DNA from: Ambrosia x helenae
Lineage: Eukaryota > Streptophyta > Magnoliopsida > Asterales > Asteraceae
Length of the DNA: 64,000 bases
Assembly (NCBI GenBank): GCA_030844895.1
Contig: CM061231.1
Location: 35,287,149 to 35,351,148, forward strand
Direction: 5' to 3'
Shown: positions 59,021-64,000 of the stretch, one piece after another
Layout: every line of letters starts with the position of its first letter
How positions within the stretch are numbered: position 1 is the first letter of the stretch
Made by a program: the position numbers and the translations under genes
Notes under the pieces: model-generated
Told to the model about the DNA's origin: nothing
The model's database searches: none
Seen by the model: only the letters and a program-made list of their open reading frames with translations

Positions 59021-59708
59021 TGTTGGATCAGTATTGCCCTTTTGTATGAACTTGCTAGTGTACACTTAAGTGTCTAGCAAGTTCTTTATGAGTGATAGCA
59101 CAGCGGAATGATATAAGTTTAAAGCTACACTTATCAGCAGGAGTTATTACTCCCCCTGGACGTTTGAGAAACTAATAAATGATAAGTATTTATTGAGAAT
59201 CTAAGTATTGAATGAGAATGAAACACTTAGACAGATTCTCAATAAATATGAAATGGAAATAACAATAATATGCTTTGAAGGATTTCTGTATTAAAATCAA
59301 TGTCTAAAACAGAGGGATGAACCCTTCTATTTATAGACTTTACAAATACATGAACCTTGCCAAAAAGCAAGCTCAGAGTCAAGTTGCAACAAGTTGCAAT
59401 CTTGGAACTTGTACAAAAAGTAAAAGTAATACTAAACTAATAAACTACTGATACAAAAGGCGGTGGAAAAGATCTTCTCATAAGTACTGATGAATGACAA
59501 ACTACTGATGAGTAGTTTGTCTTCAGTAGTTCTTCAGTGGTTTGGACTTCAGAACTTCTGATGACTTTTCTTCTTCAGTACTTGTGTAATCTCTTCTTCA
59601 GCAGTTTGATCTTTGTTCTTCAGTAGTTCTATACTTAGAATATTTTGACAGAAATGAATTAGACTAATGTTTGCAAAAGTGGTTTCACCAATCCTCTTTG
59701 TCCTAACA
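59021..59708 (-). repeat. Copia C 3' LTR
   Basis: 688 bp, intact ends TGTTAGGACAAAG and GATCCAACA in element sense, with TATAAATA at 59328-59335 (minus). The polypurine tract ccagggggagat lies just outside (59709-59720). Confidence 0.92.
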
Positions 59709-59741
59709 ATCTCCCCCTGGATTGATGAAGCCAAAACCTTC

Positions 59742-62700
59742 CTAATTCCTTATTGTTTTCTTCTGTGTGTAGGGAACCATGGTGGTACCCTGGGATGCTC
59801 CTGAGTGTTGGATGTTTTCAACTTTAGTGACTCTCAGGTGGGATTCACTTCCTTGTTCTTGTTGCATCACATTAGGTAGTTGAAAAGTTGGCAAATGATG
59901 CTCAGTAACTACCTTAGTGTGCAGTTTGTCTTTGATGGTTTTCTGGATTTGATAGGCAAAGGTGGAAGGATCCCTGAATTGTGTGATCAGAGGTTTTTCT
60001 TCAATGTCAAAGTCAGAATGGACTACTGTACTTCCTTCTAGTAGTACCATTCTGAAATCAGTCTTCACATTCTCCTTTGATTTCTTCTTTTGAGTAGCTG
60101 GTCTTCTTTGAACACCAGAAGTTCTAACTACTGAAGTTGATACTTCAGCAGTTTCAAACTTCTCTGGATTTGCAACCCTTACAGCCTTGTATTTTCTGTA
60201 AGTGTCCATTAATCTTTCTTCTTTCCATTTGGACACAGAGGCTTTTGAACCATAACCATTAGCTACTAGTTCTTCTATCATTTGGGCTCTCTTGGCTTTT
60301 GCATCTTTACTTGTTGCAAGTTTTCTGCAATAAGTTGAGCTCTTCTTGTCAGCTCTTCCATGGAGAGTCCCTTTAAAGTATGGGCTTTGGTCTTGCTGTT
60401 CTTGGTAATGTAAGACATCAGTTGTTGCCTTTTGTCTTCCTCAGCAATTCTTTCTAGGCTAGCCTGCGTTTGAAGTTCAGCTTCATAAGCCTGTAGCTTT
60501 TCATCCAGGCTTAAGTCCCAGTCATCCCTTTCTTCCAGATTTTTTCAAATCTGATCTTCCTTGGCTTTCTTCTGAACTGCCACTAAACTCTTCTCAAGAA
60601 GTTCTGCTGATTGAGAGATTGGAGAAGGGTTTAGTACAGTCATAGTGGTAACTGTTGTAGTAGGCCTAGGAGGAACAGGAGTTGGTTCAGTAGGTTCAGT
60701 TGATCTGGAAGGCTCTTGTTCAGCAGTTTGAGTGTTGGAAGTGTTAACATCTGATGGGTTGACAACTACTGAAGGTTTGTCAACTACTGAAGGATTGCCT
60801 TCAGTACTTTCAAAGTCTTCATCAGAACTTTGTCCATCAGATGTTTCTTCATTATGCCCTTGGGATTCATCAGACTTTTCACAGTCTTCAATTTCTTGGA
60901 CAGATACACCAAATTGTTGGGCCAGTTTTTCTTTTCTGGCTTGGTCTCTCTGCTCCCTTCTTGGATAGCCACTCTTGCCTTTTTCCTGGCTTCAAGTGAC
61001 TCCATAGGTTCCTTAGTTTTCTCCCCCTTTTTGGCTTCATCAATTTTTGATGTTGAAGGTTGGGAGAAATGACCTGTAAGAGTAGCAATCTGTTTGCTGT
61101 TGAAGTCAATCTTGTTGGACAGATCGTTCATCTTTGTATGTATCACTCCAAATTGGTTCTTTATGGACAGCTCCAAGTTAGCTGTGTATGTTTGGAAGTG
61201 ATTTTTGATGAGGGTGTTCATCATGTGATATAAGGGACCATCTGGGCTGCATAGCTGGTTCATGTCTATGCTGGATTGCCTAGGGAATTGGGTAGGCATT
61301 TGTAGTGAGGGGTGTATTTTTGGTTGATCTTCTTGTTGTACAGAAGATGCCACTATAGGGGAATCAGGGATTAAGTGGACTTTAACCTGATCTGGTGTGA
61401 CTAGTTTCTTGAGCATAGTTACACCAGGTGCAGGACCTTCACTTGTAGCCGTCAATTCAGTAGTTTTGTGTTGTGAAACATCATCCAAGTCAATGGAATC
61501 ATCTGAATCCCTGATTACATCCTCAATGAGGACTGTATCAGTTACATCATGAGCTGAGCCCAACTCAGTTGTCTCATGTACCTCTTTTTCTTGGTTCAGA
61601 GGATTTCCTACCTCAGGCATTAAGCCTTCATCAGTAGTTGCCACAGTTGAGGTCTTAGCTATGTTGCTTCTTTTCTCAGATCCACCACTGGGTGGTAAAT
61701 GAGTAGTCGCAGCCTCAAAAGTACGAAGAGTTTCTAAGTTTGGGCTTAGAGACCCTGGTTCATCCTCATCTCTTTGGTTTGGGCTTTGAGTGTCCACATC
61801 CATGTCATGTTCTGAGGCTATGTCCCCTGTTTGATGTGGTTGTTGGGGGCTGACATGTTTAGGTGGGCCTTTCTCTTTTAGCTTAGAGAGAAGTTTGGCT
61901 ATTTCAATATCAGGTTCAGAAATTTGGGGTGCTGGTTCAGTAGTTTGGTCAATGGGTTCAGCAGTTTCAAAAGAAGAGTCAATAGGAATAGTTTTCTTTA
62001 GTCTTTTTCTTTTGAAAAGTATTGTGATTGGTGCTCTTGTTGGGGTTTGAGATGGATGAGACTGAGAGGATGTTTCAGTCACATCTTTATCAAGTGCAGA
62101 TTGCACAACAGTCAGTTCAGGCATCTCAGCCTCCTGAACTGCTTTTCTTTTTGGGTTGGTGGGTTTTTGTTTTTGTTGTTTGGGTTTCTTGGCCTTTGGG
62201 GGTGTAGGTTTGGAAGATGAGGGTTCCATGGGGACTGGTTCTTGTTCCCTTTGGTCATCTTCTGGCCAGGCAGCCGGTTTGTTGTGCCTAGAGTATGCTT
62301 ATGAGGTTAAGGGTTTCAAAATTGTAGTTTTACCCACAAGCACCTCATCACCCAGTTCTTTGATTATGCATTGCATAATGAACCTTGGGTATAACAAAAA
62401 CTTCTTTTTAGGGTTATTATGATGTAACAACAACTCATTAAAGAAAAGTTTTGATGCCCTGTATTTTGTTTCATTCACTATGGAATGAAAAAATTGGTTG
62501 AAAGGTTGAGGGCATCTGGTCATAAGACCCTGTTTTAGGACTCAAACACATAATGATATAATGAAACAAAAGTTTGTATTTTGGTTCAAAATACTTTTTA
62601 AAGATTGTAGCTTGTGAGAGAGTACCTTGATAACCACATTCTGTCATGGTTAGGTGGATTTCAGAGTTTGCAACCTGTTCAGGGGCATTCACATCATTCA

Positions 62701-62974
62701 ACCCCAGTCTGATTGCAAGTGTGGCCGGTGTGATGGCCATTCGTCTCCCTTTGATTGTTGAGTTGACAGAGATAACCTCATTATCCACCATCACTGTCTC
62801 AGCGTTGGCCCATAACTCATTGAGAGTTTCAGGATGTATTGGTGGGTCTATTGTGAGAGCGGTGATATATTGGGATTTGACGACGAGATCAATGATCTCA
62901 TCGTATTGGGACCAGCCTTCTTGTTTCTCTAAGTAGGCTCTAAGATTGTGTCCCTGTTTTAGAACTAGAGCCAT
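59742..62974 (-). pseudogene. Copia C third ORF, broken
   Basis: Starts MALVLKQGHNLRAYLEKQEG like copia A. Lesions: a frameshift near 62495, a CAA-to-TAA change at about 62299-62301, and a frameshift near 60960, with further damage between about 60780 and 60281. The central part (62229-60784) is open and complements the copia A copy: it lacks A's TAA at 27786 and its one-base loss. Compared with copia A, about 260 bp near the 3' end is missing (ends VPYTQKKTIRN), so the conserved C-terminal segment is lost. Confidence 0.82.
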
Positions 62975-63429
62975 GTGGTTTGTGTGTATTTTGGATCGAA
63001 CAGTGTTTTTGCAGGTTCAGGGTTTGAGAGCTTTTTGAGAGAGAAGGAGGGAATTTTTGCTTTTTGAATGGATAAGTGTTGGAAAAGGTATTTATCAGAA
63101 GTTTTAAACCGCCTAGGTCAAACTTCTGATGTGGGAAAAGTCTGATTTGCCCTTTTTGACTAAACTGCTGATGAAGAATTATTTTCATCAGTAGTTCCCA
63201 CTTTCTCTTCAGTAGTTTTGAACAACTGATGAGAATGCTTTTATAAATACTTTATTCATAACTTCTGATGGTTGTTTTATCAGAAGTTAATCATTTTTCA
63301 GAAAATATTCCCATACTGATGTTTTGTTCATCAGTAGTTTCTCTCTTGTTTGTTTTTCAGAAGTTTTCAGACTTAAAAACAGATGTAAGTGAAAAATGAA
63401 AAATATGTGCAGAAAAGTAAGAGAAACAC
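62975..63429 (-). other. Spacer between pol and third ORF of copia C
   Basis: Non-coding, dense in AACTACTGATGA and CAGAAGTT variants, matching 26396-26927. Confidence 0.65.
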
Positions 63430-64000
63430 TTACAAATTTAGCGTCCCAAGCATGGATACTAACTTCTGAAATGTTGATGTGTCAAGGGGTTTAGTGAATA
63501 TGTCAGCTATTTGATTAGCTGTTGCTACATGTTTCACTTCAATCTTGCCTTTTTCATAGCAATCCCTTATGAAATGATACCTGATTTCAATATGTTTGGT
63601 TTTTGAAAACTGAACAGGATATTGAATGATGCTAATGGCAGATTTGCTGTCTACAAGCAATGGTGTCTTGGTTTCTTTGATTCCATAATCAAGAAGTTGA
63701 TACTGGAGCCATTGTATCTGTGATGTACAACTTGCAGCTGCAATGTATTCAGCTTCAGCAGTTGAAGTTGCAACAGATGTTTGTTTCTTTGATTGCCAGG
63801 ACACTAGACAGTTTCCTAAGAATTGACAACCACCAGATGTTGATTTTCTTGACATTTTACACCCTGCATAGTCACTATCTGAAAAAGCTGATAACTTGGT
63901 ATTGCTTGAAGCAGGATACCAAATTCCAAGTGTTGGAGTTCCTTTCAGATATCTGAAGATTCTTTTGACTGCAATGAGGTGTGATTCCCTAGGAGCTGAT
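63430..64000 (-). CDS. pol: Copia C Pol, RNase H end (partial)
   Basis: An open frame continuing past the right edge. It includes DSDYAGCKMSRKSTSGG, VATSTAEAEYIAAA, LVDSKSAISI, HFIRDCYEKGKIEV and IADIFTKPLD, ending LVSMLGTLNL. No lesion is visible in this part. Confidence 0.9.
   Translation of the reverse strand, partial: SAPRESHLIAVKRIFRYLKGTPTLGIWYPASSNTKLSAFSDSDYAGCKMSRKSTSGGCQFLGNCLVSWQSKKQTSVATSTAEAEYIAAASCTSQIQWLQYQLLDYGIKETKTPLLVDSKSAISIIQYPVQFSKTKHIEIRYHFIRDCYEKGKIEVKHVATANQIADIFTKPLDTSTFQKLVSMLGTLNL

Larger units (their letters stand above)
59021..64000 (-). mobile_element. Large Ty1/copia element 'copia C', 3' part
   Basis: In minus-strand sense: end of pol, spacer, third ORF and 3' LTR. 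It runs off the window at 64000 within the pol 3' region. Same family as copia A. Its LTR length and sequence match those of copia B. Confidence 0.92.

Noticed and set aside
1..64000. Copia B and copia C, and the two halves of T, as unrelated separate insertions
   Set aside because: Unrelated copies would not share exact 5-bp flanks in all three cases, nor would T's integrase resume at the exact base across 22 kb. Kept only as an unlikely alternative.

Overview
The window is plant nuclear intergenic DNA made almost entirely of nested LTR retrotransposons. I find no convincing host gene, rRNA, functional tRNA gene or CRISPR array. Evidence for a plant is the plant-type Ty1/copia, Tekay/Del-like Ty3/gypsy and Athila/Tat-like families, with the tRNA-iMet primer site TGGTATCAGAGC and the Athila-type tggcgcc primer site. 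The third reading frame of the large copia family resembles proteins I remember from Asteraceae genomes, so a composite-family plant is my guess. That is from memory, not a search.

Layout. (1) 1-5663, minus strand: the 5' end of gypsy element C (LTR 332-2701), inserted into the gag gene of a large copia element ('copia B', 5' LTR 4976-5663). (2) 5664-36066, plus strand: a degenerate Athila-like element A with an Athila ORF-like reading frame at 10454-11557 and no visible gag-pol. Its 3' LTR is interrupted by gypsy composite B (14169-35470, target duplication agccc). B has three LTRs and codes only for Gag. B is itself interrupted by a nearly complete 11.4-kb copia element A (19719-31133, duplication tcttt) with gag, pol and a third ORF. 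(3) 36067-41793: the 3' half of a smaller copia element T, interrupted by a solo gypsy LTR (37197-39783, duplication atgaa). (4) 41794-55321: the flank outside T. It holds a complete non-autonomous Athila/Tat-like element N (43641-50372, duplication ataaa), an array of imperfect palindromes (50893-51639) and an inverted-repeat transposon carrying a SINE-like insertion (53797-55166). (5) 55322-58644: the 5' half of copia T. (6) 58645-59020: the left end of an Athila-like LTR. (7) 59021-64000, minus strand: the 3' end of a large copia element ('copia C').

Main observation. Three insertions are split with their far end upstream of their near end, and each pair of ends carries the same 5-bp target duplication. 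Copia T has ttata (55317-55321 and 41794-41798). The Athila element has cctat (58640-58644 and 36067-36071), exactly inside T's integrase gene. Copia C/B has ccatg (59016-59020 and 5664-5668). The window therefore reads as a circular permutation of one nested locus. It must be a tandem duplication longer than the window, a circular molecule, or a circularised or collapsed assembly.

Relative order of insertion, oldest first: outer flank; T; Athila A and the solo LTR in T; gypsy B and copia C/B in Athila A; copia A in gypsy B and gypsy C in copia B. N inserted separately and its LTRs are nearly identical, so it is young. Copia A supplies reverse transcriptase, integrase and RNase H genes, but with stops and frameshifts. 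Gypsy B, N and Athila A show no pol and would have depended on enzymes from relatives.
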